From Sphingomonas panacis (GTDB lineage: Bacteria; Pseudomonadota; Alphaproteobacteria; Sphingomonadales; Sphingomonadaceae), in assembly GCF_001717955.1 (NCBI RefSeq), contig NZ_CP014168.1, forward strand, positions 3,257,501-3,321,500: 64,000 bases of DNA. The letters run 5' to 3'. The notes under the pieces are model-generated. The model was given only the letters and a program-made list of their open reading frames with translations, had not been told where the DNA came from and ran no database searches. Positions 8,050 through 17,203 of this stretch are shown here, one piece after another. Position numbers and translations under genes: made by a program. Position 1 is the stretch's first letter. Each line of letters begins with the position of its first letter.

Positions 8050-9647
8050 GCGCGCCTGTCCTGGACACCAAGCTGGCGACCGACAGCGAGGGCTTCCGCG
8101 CCAATGCCGCGCACAACCGTGCACTCGCCGAGACGTTGCGGGCGAAGGTCGCAGCGGCGGCTCAGGGCGGGTCGGAGAGTGCGCGCGCGAAGCATGTCGC
8201 GCGCGGCAAGCTGCTGCCGCGCGAACGGGTCGAGCATCTGCTCGATCCCGGTTCGCCGTTTCTGGAAGTCGGGCAACTCGCGGCCAACGGGCTGTACGGT
8301 GATGAGGTGCCGGGTGCGGGTTTGATCGCGGGCATCGGCCGCGTATCGGGGCGGCAGGTGATGATCGCCTGCAACGACGCTACGGTGAAGGGCGGCACCT
8401 ATTATCCGATGACGGTGAAGAAGCATCTCCGCGCGCAGGAGATCGCGCTGGAGAACCGGCTGCCGTGCATCTACCTCGTCGATTCGGGCGGGGCGAACCT
8501 GCCCAATCAGGCCGAGGTGTTCCCGGACAAGGAGCATTTCGGGCGCATCTTCTTCAATCAGGCGAACATGAGCGCGCGCGGGATCGCGCAGATCGCCTGC
8601 GTAATGGGCAGTTGCACCGCCGGCGGCGCCTATGTCCCGGCGATGTCCGATGAATCGGTGATCGTGCGCAATCAGGGCACGATTTTCCTCGCCGGGCCGC
8701 CGCTGGTGCAGGCGGCGACCGGCGAGGTGATTTCGGCCGAAGACCTTGGCGGCGGCGATCTCCACGCGCGGCGCTCGGGCGTGGTCGATCATCTCGCCGA
8801 GAATGACGCACATGCGCTGACGATCGTGCGCGATATCGTCTCGACCTTGCCGGCGGATCGCACGCCCGATCTGGCGCTGCGCGCGGCCCGCCCGCCGGCG
8901 TTCGATCCGCAGGAACTGTATGGCGTGATCCCCGATGACGTGCGTGCGCCTTATGACGTGCATGAGGTGATCGGCCGACTTGTCGACGGGTCCGAATTCC
9001 ACGCGTTCAAGCCGCTGTACGGCACCACCTTGGTCTGCGGGTTCGCGCATATCTGGGGGATGCCGGTCGCGATCCTCGCCAATAACGGCGTGTTGTTCAG
9101 CGAGAGCGCGATCAAGGGCGCGCATTTCATCGAGCTGGCGTGCCAGCGGCGCATTCCGTTGCTGTTCCTCCAGAACATCTCGGGCTTCATGGTCGGCGGC
9201 AAATATGAGGCCGAAGGGATTGCCAAGAACGGCGCCAAGCTGGTGACGGCGGTCGCCACCGCTTCGGTGCCCAAGATCACCGTACTGATCGGCGGCAGCT
9301 TCGGCGCTGGCAATTACGGCATGTGCGGGCGCGCGTACCAGCCGCGCTTCCTGTTCGCCTGGCCCAATGCGCGGATCAGCGTGATGGGCGGCGAGCAGGC
9401 GGCGAGCGTGCTCGCGACCGTCCACCGCGATGCGGCGAGCTGGACGCCCGAACAGGCGGAAGCCTTCAAGGCGCCGATCCGCGCGAAATACGAGGAAGAG
9501 GGCAATCCTTATTATGCGACCGCGCGGTTGTGGGACGATGGCATCATCGATCCTGCCCAGACCCGCGACGTGCTGGGGATCGCCTTCGCCGCGACGCTGA
9601 ACGCCGCCGTTCCCGACCGGGCGCAGTTCGGCGTATTCAGGATGTAA
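8046..9647 (+). CDS. liuB: Methylcrotonyl-CoA carboxylase, carboxyltransferase (beta) subunit
   Basis: A 533-residue carboxyltransferase subunit, the usual length for the family. With the biotin-carrying subunit encoded next it converts 3-methylcrotonyl-CoA to 3-methylglutaconyl-CoA. Typical motifs are [35 protein letters not shown] and the C-terminal half [19 protein letters not shown] with [17 protein letters not shown] place the start at a GTG that overlaps the previous stop (GTGA); no ATG lies near and the N-terminus from this point ([16 protein letters not shown]) aligns with the family. Geranyl-CoA carboxylase is a close relative, but the linked isovaleryl-CoA dehydrogenase favours leucine. 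Confidence 0.93.
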   Translation: MSAPVLDTKLATDSEGFRANAAHNRALAETLRAKVAAAAQGGSESARAKHVARGKLLPRERVEHLLDPGSPFLEVGQLAANGLYGDEVPGAGLIAGIGRVSGRQVMIACNDATVKGGTYYPMTVKKHLRAQEIALENRLPCIYLVDSGGANLPNQAEVFPDKEHFGRIFFNQANMSARGIAQIACVMGSCTAGGAYVPAMSDESVIVRNQGTIFLAGPPLVQAATGEVISAEDLGGGDLHARRSGVVDHLAENDAHALTIVRDIVSTLPADRTPDLALRAARPPAFDPQELYGVIPDDVRAPYDVHEVIGRLVDGSEFHAFKPLYGTTLVCGFAHIWGMPVAILANNGVLFSESAIKGAHFIELACQRRIPLLFLQNISGFMVGGKYEAEGIAKNGAKLVTAVATASVPKITVLIGGSFGAGNYGMCGRAYQPRFLFAWPNARISVMGGEQAASVLATVHRDAASWTPEQAEAFKAPIRAKYEEEGNPYYATARLWDDGIIDPAQTRDVLGIAFAATLNAAVPDRAQFGVFRM

Positions 9648-9651
9648 TGGT

Positions 9652-11493
9652 ATGATGAAATCGCTCCTGATCGCCAACCGCGGCGAGATCGCCTGCCGGA
9701 TCATCCGCACCGCGCGGCGGCTCGGCATCCGCACCGTCGCGGTCTATTCGGACGCCGATGCGCAGGCGCTGCATGTGCGGCTGGCCGATGCGGCGGTGCA
9801 TATCGGCCCGTCGCCGGCGCGCGAAAGCTACCTTCTCGGCGAACGCATCATTGCCGCCGCGCAGGAGAGCGGCGCGGAGGCGATCCATCCGGGCTATGGT
9901 TTTCTGTCCGAGAATGCCGCCTTTGCCGCAGCGGTGCAGGCGGCGGGGCTGATCTGGGTCGGCCCGAACCCGGCGTCGATCACCGCGATGGGCCTGAAGG
10001 ACGCGGCCAAAACGCTGATGCAGGCGGCCGGCGTGCCGACCACCCCGGGCTATCTCGGCGAGGATCAATCGCCCGAGCGATTGCGGGCGGAAGCCGATGC
10101 GATCGGCTATCCGGTGCTCATCAAGGCGGTCGCCGGCGGCGGCGGCAAGGGTATGCGCAAGGTCGATGCGGCGGAGGATTTCGCCGATGCGTTGCTCTCC
10201 TGCCAGCGCGAGGCGGCGTCGAGCTTCGGGAACGTGTCCGTCTTGCTGGAGAAGTGGATCACCAACCCGCGCCATATCGAGGTGCAGGTGTTCGGCGACG
10301 GCCACGGCAATGTCGTCCATTTGTTCGAGCGCGATTGCTCGCTCCAACGCCGCCACCAGAAGGTGATCGAGGAAGCGCCCGCGCCGGGTATGGACGCGGC
10401 CACGCGCGCTGCGGTGTGCGGGGCGGCCGTCGCGGCGGCGCGTGCGGTCGATTACGTCGGCGCGGGCACGATCGAGTTCATCGCCGACGGGTCGCAAGGG
10501 CTTCGTGCCGACCGGATCTGGTTCATGGAGATGAACACCCGGCTTCAGGTCGAGCATCCCGTCACCGAGGCGATCACCGGCCAAGATCTGGTCGAATGGC
10601 AATTGCGCGTCGCCTCGGGCGAGCCGTTGCCGCGACGGCAGGACGAGCTTGCGATCAACGGGTGGGCGATGGAAGCGCGGCTCTACGCGGAAGATCCGGC
10701 CAAGGGGTTCCTGCCGTCGATCGGGCGGCTCGACACGTTCCGGATCGGCGGTGACTGTCGGATCGATACCGGCGTCGAGCAAGGCGCGGAGATATCGCCC
10801 TTCTACGATCCGATGATCGCCAAGGTGATCGCGCACGGCGCGGATCGCGACGCGGCGCGGCGCAGGCTGATGGCAGCGCTCGACGATACGGTCATCTGGC
10901 CGCTCCGCACCAACGCGGCGTTTCTGGTGCGCGCTCTCGATAACGCCGATTTCGCCGCCGCCAAACTCGACACCGGATTGATAGCGCGCGAAGGCGATGC
11001 GCTGATGCCGGCCGAGCGCCCCGGCGACGACGTGCTCGCGCGGGCCGCCGAGCGGCTGGTCGTATCTGCCACCGGCCCGGTCGGCTTCCGGCTCAATGCG
11101 CCTGCCCGGCGGGACGCGGAGTTTCTGCTCAACGGTGCGCCCGTCACCATCGGTTTCGATCCATTGTGTGCCGTCGGCGATCTGGAAGACACGTTGCTGA
11201 CCGAACACGGCCAGACGTGGCAGCTTCGCGCGTGGCGCGTGGAGGGCGCGGGCGGGCAGGGCGCGGGTGACGGGGCGATCCTGTCGCCGATGCCGGGGCG
11301 AGTCATCGCGGTGGCGGTTGCGGCGGGGGATGCGGTGCGCAAGGGGCAGAAGCTCGTCACCGTCGAGGCGATGAAGATGGAGCACAGCCTGACCGCGCCG
11401 TTCGATGGCATCATCGCTGAACTCAACGCGCGCGAAGGCGGGCAGGTGAGCGAAGGCACGTTGCTGGTGCGGATCGAACCGGCGGAGGCGTGA
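9652..11493 (+). CDS. liuD: Methylcrotonyl-CoA carboxylase, biotin carboxylase/carrier (alpha) subunit
   Basis: A 613-residue biotin-dependent carboxylase subunit. It has an N-terminal biotin carboxylase domain (LLIANRGEIACRIIRTARRLG), an ATP-grasp core (KAVAGGGGKGMRKV, near residue 160) and the conserved segment MNTRLQVEHPVTEAITG. At the C-terminus lies a biotinyl domain with EAMKMEH, the lysine for biotin being about K575. It is somewhat shorter than the common 650-670 residues, mainly in the linker between the domains. It begins four bases after the beta-subunit stop. It carboxylates biotin with ATP and bicarbonate and passes the carboxyl group to the beta subunit. Confidence 0.93.
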   Translation: MMKSLLIANRGEIACRIIRTARRLGIRTVAVYSDADAQALHVRLADAAVHIGPSPARESYLLGERIIAAAQESGAEAIHPGYGFLSENAAFAAAVQAAGLIWVGPNPASITAMGLKDAAKTLMQAAGVPTTPGYLGEDQSPERLRAEADAIGYPVLIKAVAGGGGKGMRKVDAAEDFADALLSCQREAASSFGNVSVLLEKWITNPRHIEVQVFGDGHGNVVHLFERDCSLQRRHQKVIEEAPAPGMDAATRAAVCGAAVAAARAVDYVGAGTIEFIADGSQGLRADRIWFMEMNTRLQVEHPVTEAITGQDLVEWQLRVASGEPLPRRQDELAINGWAMEARLYAEDPAKGFLPSIGRLDTFRIGGDCRIDTGVEQGAEISPFYDPMIAKVIAHGADRDAARRRLMAALDDTVIWPLRTNAAFLVRALDNADFAAAKLDTGLIAREGDALMPAERPGDDVLARAAERLVVSATGPVGFRLNAPARRDAEFLLNGAPVTIGFDPLCAVGDLEDTLLTEHGQTWQLRAWRVEGAGGQGAGDGAILSPMPGRVIAVAVAAGDAVRKGQKLVTVEAMKMEHSLTAPFDGIIAELNAREGGQVSEGTLLVRIEPAEA

Positions 11494-11494
11494 T

Positions 11495-11526
11495 CGCCCG
11501 GCGCGGCTCTTCCGCGCGCGTCGGGC
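11495..11526. terminator. Imperfect GC-rich hairpin after the carboxylase genes
   Basis: CGCCCGGCGCGG pairs imperfectly with CCGCGCGCGTCGGGCG across a short loop, between the carboxylase stop and the SDR gene. There is no T run. It could weaken read-through into the SDR gene; support is structural only. Confidence 0.35.
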
Positions 11527-11554
11527 GTTGCGCTTTGGTTCAAGGAGTACCCGC

Positions 11555-12397
11555 ATGACGACCCATTCGCTCCCACCCGCTTTCTCAAACGGATCGACCG
11601 CCGTCGTGACCGGCGCCGCCAGCGGGATCGGCTTCGCTGTCGCCTCGCGGTTGCTGGGCATGGGCCTCAAGGTCGCGCTCGCCGATCTTGGTGGGGAGGC
11701 GCTCGATGCGGCTGGCAGGGCGCTTGCCGGAGCGGGCGAGGTGATGGTCGTGCCGACCGACGTGTCTTCGCCTGAGGATGTCGAACGTCTGCGCGACAGA
11801 GTGCTCGCGGAATGGGGCTTCGTCTCCGTGCTGATGAACAACGCCGCGAGCGGGCACAATCCCGGCCTGCCTTGGGAGAATGCCGCTGGCTGGCAGGCGC
11901 TGCTCGACACCAATCTGATGGGCGTGCTGCACGGGGTGCAGGCGTTCGTTCCCGCGATGCTCGCGCAGGATCGGCCGGGCATCGTCATCAACACCGGATC
12001 GAAGCAGGGGATCACCAGCCCGCCGGGGAATTTCGCGTATAACCTGTCGAAGGCGGGGGTGCGCAGCTACACCGAGTCGCTCGCGCACGCGCTGCGCGAG
12101 GCGGCGGGCGAGCGCATTTCGGCGCATCTGCTCATCCCCGGCTTCACCTTCACCGGCATGACCGGTCGGCCTGAAAAGCCGGCGGCGGCATGGTCGGCCG
12201 AGCACGTCGCCGATTTCATGCTCGACCGCATTGCGCAGGGCGATTTCTATATCCTCTGCCCCGACAATGACGTCGATCGCGCGACCGACGAGAAGCGGAT
12301 GCGCTGGGCGATGGACGACATCATCGAGAATCGTCCGGCGCTGTCACGCTGGCATCCCAGCCATGCCGCCGCGTTTGCCGCGTTCATGGCGGAGTAG
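11555..12397 (+). CDS. Short-chain dehydrogenase/reductase (SDR)
   Basis: A 280-residue classical SDR enzyme. The NAD(P)-binding motif TGAASGIG is at residues 19-26, NNAA at about 95-98, and the catalytic set is S149 (INTGSKQG) with Y162 and K166 (AYNLSKAG). The start is set by AAGGAG nine bases before an ATG; a longer frame upstream lacks such a site. Asp at the end of the second strand (ALADLGG) suggests a preference for NAD over NADP. The substrate cannot be predicted. It follows the leucine-degradation genes by 61 bases on the same strand and might act on a related hydroxyacyl or alcohol compound, but this is only position-based. Confidence 0.87.
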   Translation: MTTHSLPPAFSNGSTAVVTGAASGIGFAVASRLLGMGLKVALADLGGEALDAAGRALAGAGEVMVVPTDVSSPEDVERLRDRVLAEWGFVSVLMNNAASGHNPGLPWENAAGWQALLDTNLMGVLHGVQAFVPAMLAQDRPGIVINTGSKQGITSPPGNFAYNLSKAGVRSYTESLAHALREAAGERISAHLLIPGFTFTGMTGRPEKPAAAWSAEHVADFMLDRIAQGDFYILCPDNDVDRATDEKRMRWAMDDIIENRPALSRWHPSHAAAFAAFMAE

Positions 12398-12584
12398 CGC
12401 CATCGCAGACGCAATCGCGGCATGTCACAGGACTGTCGCGGTGGCGTAACGCGATCGACGCGCGGCGCCCCTAAGCGCGGCCCGGGTTGCGGCGGACAGC
12501 AACGGGAATGCAACACAGCGCTTGCCCTCGCGGGCACGCGCCGACCGCCGTGTGCCCGATCGATTCCAAAGGGGCGCAATTTCA

Positions 12585-15020
12585 ATGATGACATTTCCTT
12601 CGCGGTCGTGCCGGTCCGGCGTGGTCGCTGCTCTACTGTTGTCGACCAGCGTGATCGCCGGCGCGGCTTGCGCCGAAGATGCCGCACCTGCCGCAACGCC
12701 GGCGCCGGCCGACCAGAACACCGCCGATCAGGATCAGCTCGGCGACATCACCGTCTACGCGCGCAAGCGGGCGGAGAATCTCCAGAATGTTCCGATCCCG
12801 GTGACCGTCATCACCCCCGCCGAACTGACCCGGCAGAACCTCGTTAACTTCACCGATTTCCAGTCGAAGTTCCCGGCTTTCTCGGTCTATCTGACCAACC
12901 CCAAGCAGCTCAACCTCGGCGTGCGCGGGATCGGCAACAACGGCTTCAACACCGATGGCATCGATGGGTCTGTCGGCATCTTCGTCGATGGCGTCTATAC
13001 CGGCCGGCAAGGCATGGTCTCGACCGACTTCAACGATCTCGCCCAGGTCGAGCTGCTGCGCGGCCCGCAGGGCACGTTGTTCGGCAAGAACACCACGGCG
13101 GGCGCGGTCATCATCAACACGCTCAAGCCGAGTTTCGAGTTTGGCGCCAATGCCGAGGCGACGGTTGGTAATCAGGGGTATCAGGAGATCAAGGCCGGCG
13201 TGACCGGGCCGCTGATCCCGGGCAAGCTCGCGCTGCGGTTGTCGGGCTATTACAGCAAGACCGACGGCAATTATCCCAACCTCTTCAACAACAATTATCA
13301 GAACGCGCGGCAGGGGCAGGGCATCCGCGCGCAATTGCTGGCGACGCCGACCGATACGCTCTCGATCCGGCTGATCGGCACGTACAACCATCAGGGCTTC
13401 CCGACGATCTCGCCGGTGATCCTGCAAGTCTACGATCCCGCCCTGCTCCAGACTCGGATGCGCAACGCCGGCTATACGCTGTCGACCGGCACGGTGGAGA
13501 ACCGCCGCATCAACATCGACGGCGCGCTCAACGCCGTGACCGACAACCGCGCGGTGAGCGGCGAGGTCAGTTGGGATGTCGGCGGCGGCACCTTCACCGC
13601 GATCACCGCGTTCCAGCATTGGAGCTGCTTCACCAACAACGACAATGATTACACCCAGCTCAACGCGATCCCCGATTATGGCTCGTGCAACGACGAGCAC
13701 CAATTTTCGCAGGAAGTGCGCTGGGCGACGGCCAAGAACCGGCCGATCGAACTGACCGTCGGCGGCTTCCTGTCGCGGCAGAAGCTTGAGGTCGATTCGC
13801 GCCTCCGTTTCGGCAACCAATATTATATATGGGCGGCCAATCCCTCGACGACGGCTTTCCCGACCGTGGGCGGCAAGACGTGGGCGCAGGGCGCCTATGC
13901 CAATCAGGTCGCGGGGCTCGGCTTCGCATCGAAGGCGATCTTCCACACCGATACCGAGGCCGCGTTCGGCAACGCCACCTGGCATCCCGATGCGGCGCGC
14001 CGGCTCGCGCTCGACGTGGGACTGCGGTATACGTGGGAGCATCGTACCGAAGTCTATGACGGTTCGGTCGTGTCGAACCTCGGCAACCTCAGCACCGCGC
14101 AGATCAACGCGCTGTCCCCGTCCGGCGCCAACGCGCAGCTCGGCCATGTCGACGATCGGCTCAACGATCGGTCGCTGTCGGGCGAAGCGAGCGTCAGCTA
14201 CAAGGTGACACCGTCGGCGATGCTTTATGCCAAGTTCGCGCGCGGCAACAAATCGGCTGGCTTCAACCTGCTGCCGGTGAACGCCTCGAACCCGGACGCG
14301 AGCGTGCTGCGTGCGGTGACGCTCTACGGCGCGGGCCAGCAGGTGCGGGGCGAGAAGACCGACAATTTCGAGGCCGGCATCAAGAGCGAGTGGTTCGACC
14401 GCCATCTGCTCATCAACCTCACCGGCTTCCACACCGTCGTCCGCAACTATCAGGCGAACGAGTCGGTCGGCGTGGGCAACACCGCCGCGAAGTTCCTCGC
14501 CAACGTCGGCTCGCTGACCTCGGACGGTGTCGAGTTGGAGGGTGAACTGTTCATCGCCAAGGGCCTGCACTTGAAGGGCTTCGCGGCGTACAACCACGCC
14601 TATTATTCGTCGTTCCACAACTCGACCTGCCCGGCGACGACCACCGCCTCGGTATGTGATCTCACCGGCCGTCAGGTCGCGTGGGCGCCAAAGTGGACCG
14701 CCGATCTCACCACCGATTACAGCCATGAGGTTGGTGAGGACGCGGTCGCTTACGGGCTGGTCGACGTGAACTGGCGCAGCAAGCAGAACACCACGATCAC
14801 GCTCGATCCGACCGCGGAGATCGGCAATTACGCGCTGGTCAGCGCACGCGTCGGCCTGCAACTCGCGCATGGCACATACGACATTCAGCTCTGGTCGGAG
14901 AATTTGCTCAACAAGGCGTATTACATCAACCTGCTCGGCCTGACCAAATCGACTGGCATCGTGCAGGGCTATCCCGGCAACCCGCGCGCGTTCGGCGGTA
15001 CGGTGAAGGTCAAGTTCTAG
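12585..15020 (+). CDS. TonB-dependent receptor
   Basis: An 811-residue outer-membrane receptor. It has a Sec signal peptide, a TonB-box-like segment (GDITVYARK), a plug domain starting near IPVTVITPAEL with the plug motifs VRGIGNNGF and VELLRGPQGTLFGKNTTAG, and a 22-strand barrel region ending in VKVKF with a terminal Phe. The ATG at 12585 is chosen because the signal peptide begins there and a purine-rich AAAGGGG precedes it. The plug sequence resembles the broad group of sphingomonad receptors for small organic compounds rather than classical siderophore receptors, but no substrate can be named. The 187 bases before it show no gene. It precedes a dienelactone-hydrolase-like gene by 63 bases, possibly one unit. 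Confidence 0.92.
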   Translation: MMTFPSRSCRSGVVAALLLSTSVIAGAACAEDAAPAATPAPADQNTADQDQLGDITVYARKRAENLQNVPIPVTVITPAELTRQNLVNFTDFQSKFPAFSVYLTNPKQLNLGVRGIGNNGFNTDGIDGSVGIFVDGVYTGRQGMVSTDFNDLAQVELLRGPQGTLFGKNTTAGAVIINTLKPSFEFGANAEATVGNQGYQEIKAGVTGPLIPGKLALRLSGYYSKTDGNYPNLFNNNYQNARQGQGIRAQLLATPTDTLSIRLIGTYNHQGFPTISPVILQVYDPALLQTRMRNAGYTLSTGTVENRRINIDGALNAVTDNRAVSGEVSWDVGGGTFTAITAFQHWSCFTNNDNDYTQLNAIPDYGSCNDEHQFSQEVRWATAKNRPIELTVGGFLSRQKLEVDSRLRFGNQYYIWAANPSTTAFPTVGGKTWAQGAYANQVAGLGFASKAIFHTDTEAAFGNATWHPDAARRLALDVGLRYTWEHRTEVYDGSVVSNLGNLSTAQINALSPSGANAQLGHVDDRLNDRSLSGEASVSYKVTPSAMLYAKFARGNKSAGFNLLPVNASNPDASVLRAVTLYGAGQQVRGEKTDNFEAGIKSEWFDRHLLINLTGFHTVVRNYQANESVGVGNTAAKFLANVGSLTSDGVELEGELFIAKGLHLKGFAAYNHAYYSSFHNSTCPATTTASVCDLTGRQVAWAPKWTADLTTDYSHEVGEDAVAYGLVDVNWRSKQNTTITLDPTAEIGNYALVSARVGLQLAHGTYDIQLWSENLLNKAYYINLLGLTKSTGIVQGYPGNPRAFGGTVKVKF

Positions 15021-15083
15021 GTGAGCGGTTGCCCTCTGGCGGGCGCGGTGCCACGAAGCGCGCGTCAGCCAGAGGGTGCCAGC

Positions 15084-15827
15084 ATGATCTTACGCAGCGA
15101 CGAGAGCCAGGACATCGCGGTCGCCGGCGGCGGCACGATGCGGCTGCATCTGTTCCGTCCGGCGATCGAGGGGCGTTTCCCCGGCGTGCTGCTGTTTTCG
15201 GAAATCTATCAGGTGACGGCACCGATCCGGCGGCTCGCGGCGATGCTCGCTGGCAACGGCTATGTGGTCGCCGTGCCCGAAGTGTATCACGAATATGAAC
15301 CCGCCGGCACCGTCCTCGCCTACGATCAGGCTGGCACCGATCGCGGCAATGCACTCAAGTTCGCAAAACCCGTCGCCGCATATGATGCGGACGCGGAGGC
15401 TGGGCTGACCGCGCTCGCCGACCATCCCGCCTGCAATGGCCAGTTGGCGACCTTCGGCGTGTGTCTCGGCGGGCATCTCGCGTATCGTGCGGCGCTCGAC
15501 CCGCGCGTGACGGCGGCGGCGTGCTTCTACGCGACTGACGTGCATTCCGGGACGTTGGGCGAGGGCCGCAACGACGACAGTCTCGCGCGGATGGTCGATC
15601 TCAAGGCCGAGACGATGTTCGTCTGGGGGCGGCAAGACCCGCATGTCCCGTTCGAAGGCCGTGAGATCATCCGCGCGCGGCTCGAAGCGGTCGGCGCGCG
15701 CTATGAATGGCATGAGGTGAACGCCCAGCACGCGTTCCTTCGCGATGAAGGTCCACGCTATGATCCGGCGCTGTTCCTGCAAGCGATAGGGTGGACGCTG
15801 GCGCTGTTCCAACGCGCGCTGCGCTGA
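15084..15827 (+). CDS. Dienelactone hydrolase family protein
   Basis: A 247-residue alpha/beta hydrolase of the dienelactone hydrolase family. The triad typical of this family is visible: nucleophile C127 in FGVCLGGH, D185 in WGRQDPHVPF and H216 in NAQHAFLRDEG. The Cys rather than Ser nucleophile sets it apart from ordinary esterases. I start at the ATG at 15084, preceded by AGAGGG; a GTG at 15021 directly after the receptor stop would add 21 residues without similarity. No aromatic-ring-cleavage genes are nearby, so a role in chlorocatechol breakdown is unlikely; a general ester or lactone hydrolase acting on what the receptor brings in is a reasonable guess. Confidence 0.85.
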   Translation: MILRSDESQDIAVAGGGTMRLHLFRPAIEGRFPGVLLFSEIYQVTAPIRRLAAMLAGNGYVVAVPEVYHEYEPAGTVLAYDQAGTDRGNALKFAKPVAAYDADAEAGLTALADHPACNGQLATFGVCLGGHLAYRAALDPRVTAAACFYATDVHSGTLGEGRNDDSLARMVDLKAETMFVWGRQDPHVPFEGREIIRARLEAVGARYEWHEVNAQHAFLRDEGPRYDPALFLQAIGWTLALFQRALR

Positions 15828-15850
15828 GCGTTCGCGACACTCTGCGACAA

Positions 15851-15867
15851 TTGTGTGATTGACACAA
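15851..15867. promoter_or_regulatory. Inverted repeat overlapping a possible -35 element of the RND efflux operon
   Basis: TTGTGT-GATTG-ACACAA is a perfect 6-bp inverted repeat with a 5-bp spacer, 50 bases before the efflux adaptor start. It contains TTGACA (15859-15864), a perfect -35 box, though no good -10 is seen 17 bases later. This arrangement fits an operator for a repressor of the pump; no regulator gene is adjacent. Confidence 0.45.
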
Positions 15868-15916
15868 AGCCCGGTTCCGAGACGGTAAGGGCAATGAAAT
15901 CACGCGTGGAACACCC

Positions 15917-17191
15917 ATGACCGAGGTCGAGCCTTCCTCCCCACACTATCGGGACGATATCGTCGCGGATGCGCCCCGCCCGATCAGTCGGCGGGGGCGT
16001 TTGTTGAGCTGGGTCGCAGGTATCGCCGTGTTGGCTCTGGTTGTGCTCGGCGCGGTCTGGTTGGCGCAGTCCAGCTCGAATTCGGGCGGAAACGGTCGCG
16101 GTCCGGGCGGCGGTGGCCGACGCGGCGGCGGCCAGCCGACCACGGTTGGCACCGTCAAGGCCGTTCGCGCCGATCTGCCGATCCAGGTCGAGGCGCTGGG
16201 CACGGTCACGCCTGCGGCGACCGTCACGATCCGGCCGCAGGTATCGGGCACGATCACGCAAGTGCTCTACCGCGAAGGCCAACTCGTCCGAAAGGGGGAG
16301 ACGCTCGCGATCATCGATCCGCGACCGTATCAGGCGGCGCTGCTGCAGGCGCAGGGCGCGCTGATCCGTGATCGCGCCCAGCTTGCCAACGCGCGCGTTC
16401 AGCTCGGCCGCTACCAGACGTTGCTCGGACAGGATTCGATCGCGCGGCAGGATGTCGATACGCAGGCGGCGACCGCCAAGCAGCTCGAAGGCACGATCGC
16501 GATCGATCGCGGGCAAGTGCAGCAGGCGCAGATCAACCTCGGCTTCACGCGGGTCGTGTCGCCGGTGACGGGCCGGGTCGGGCTGCGCGTGGTCGATATC
16601 GGCAATTATATCGGTGCGGGCGACGCCAATGGCATCGCGGTGGTGACGACGCTTCAGCCGATCGACGTCGCCTTCGCAGTGCCGCAGGATCAGGCGCCGG
16701 CGATCGGCAAGCGCATCGCGCAGGGCGCCGAGATTCCGGCGGTCGCGCTGGACCGGACGCGCACGCAGACGCTCGACCAGGGCCGGTTCTCGACGCTCGA
16801 CAATCAGGTCGATACCGCCACCGGCACGATCAAGGGCAAGGCGCGCTTCGCCAATGCGAGCGGCCAGCTTTACCCGAGTCAGTTCGTCAACGTCCGCCTG
16901 ACCGTCGATACGATCAGCCAGGCGGTGACGATCCCGCCGGCGGCGGTGCGATCGGGGCAGGATGCCAGCTTCGTGTGGTTGCTCAAGCCCGACAAGACGG
17001 TGACTCAGCGCACGATCAAGACCGGCATCGCGTCCGCCGACAAGGTGCAGGTGGTGAGCGGCCTCAATGTCGGCGATATCGTCATCACCGACGGCGGCGA
17101 CCGGCTGAGCGAGGGTGCCAAGGTCGCGCTGCCCGGTGACAAGCCGGCGGCGGGTGCTGGTGGTGGGCGTCGCCGGCGCAATCGCGGCTGA
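15917..17191 (+). CDS. mdtA: RND efflux periplasmic adaptor (MdtA/MuxA type)
   Basis: A 424-residue membrane-fusion protein. One N-terminal membrane anchor (LLSWVAGIAVLALVVLGAVW) is followed by a Gly/Arg-rich linker. Then come the lipoyl half motifs (IQVEALGTVTPAATVTI and VLYREGQLVRKGETLAII), an alpha-helical hairpin (QAALLQAQGALIRDRAQLANARVQLG to QVQQAQINLG) and the MdtA hallmark SPVTGRVGLRVVDIGNYI, written here in two parts because of its length. The C-terminus is again Gly/Arg-rich. It links the two inner-membrane pumps encoded next to the outer-membrane channel. Thirteen bases separate it from the first pump gene, so all four genes form one operon. Confidence 0.93.
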   Translation: MTEVEPSSPHYRDDIVADAPRPISRRGRLLSWVAGIAVLALVVLGAVWLAQSSSNSGGNGRGPGGGGRRGGGQPTTVGTVKAVRADLPIQVEALGTVTPAATVTIRPQVSGTITQVLYREGQLVRKGETLAIIDPRPYQAALLQAQGALIRDRAQLANARVQLGRYQTLLGQDSIARQDVDTQAATAKQLEGTIAIDRGQVQQAQINLGFTRVVSPVTGRVGLRVVDIGNYIGAGDANGIAVVTTLQPIDVAFAVPQDQAPAIGKRIAQGAEIPAVALDRTRTQTLDQGRFSTLDNQVDTATGTIKGKARFANASGQLYPSQFVNVRLTVDTISQAVTIPPAAVRSGQDASFVWLLKPDKTVTQRTIKTGIASADKVQVVSGLNVGDIVITDGGDRLSEGAKVALPGDKPAAGAGGGRRRRNRG

Positions 17192-17203
17192 TCGGCGCGC
17201 GCC

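Noticed and set aside
11494..11554. Confident rho-independent terminator after the carboxylase genes
   Set aside because: The hairpin is imperfect and lacks a T run; it is kept only as a low-confidence feature.
14026..14032. GTATAC core inside the first TonB receptor gene
   Set aside because: It lies in coding sequence and the flanks do not continue the ATCGTATACGAT palindrome. The same holds for the core near 45944 in the GH2 gene.
12633..14870. A 745-codon minus-strand frame opposite the first TonB receptor
   Set aside because: Composition is that of an antisense shadow, and the receptor on the plus strand has a complete plug and barrel.
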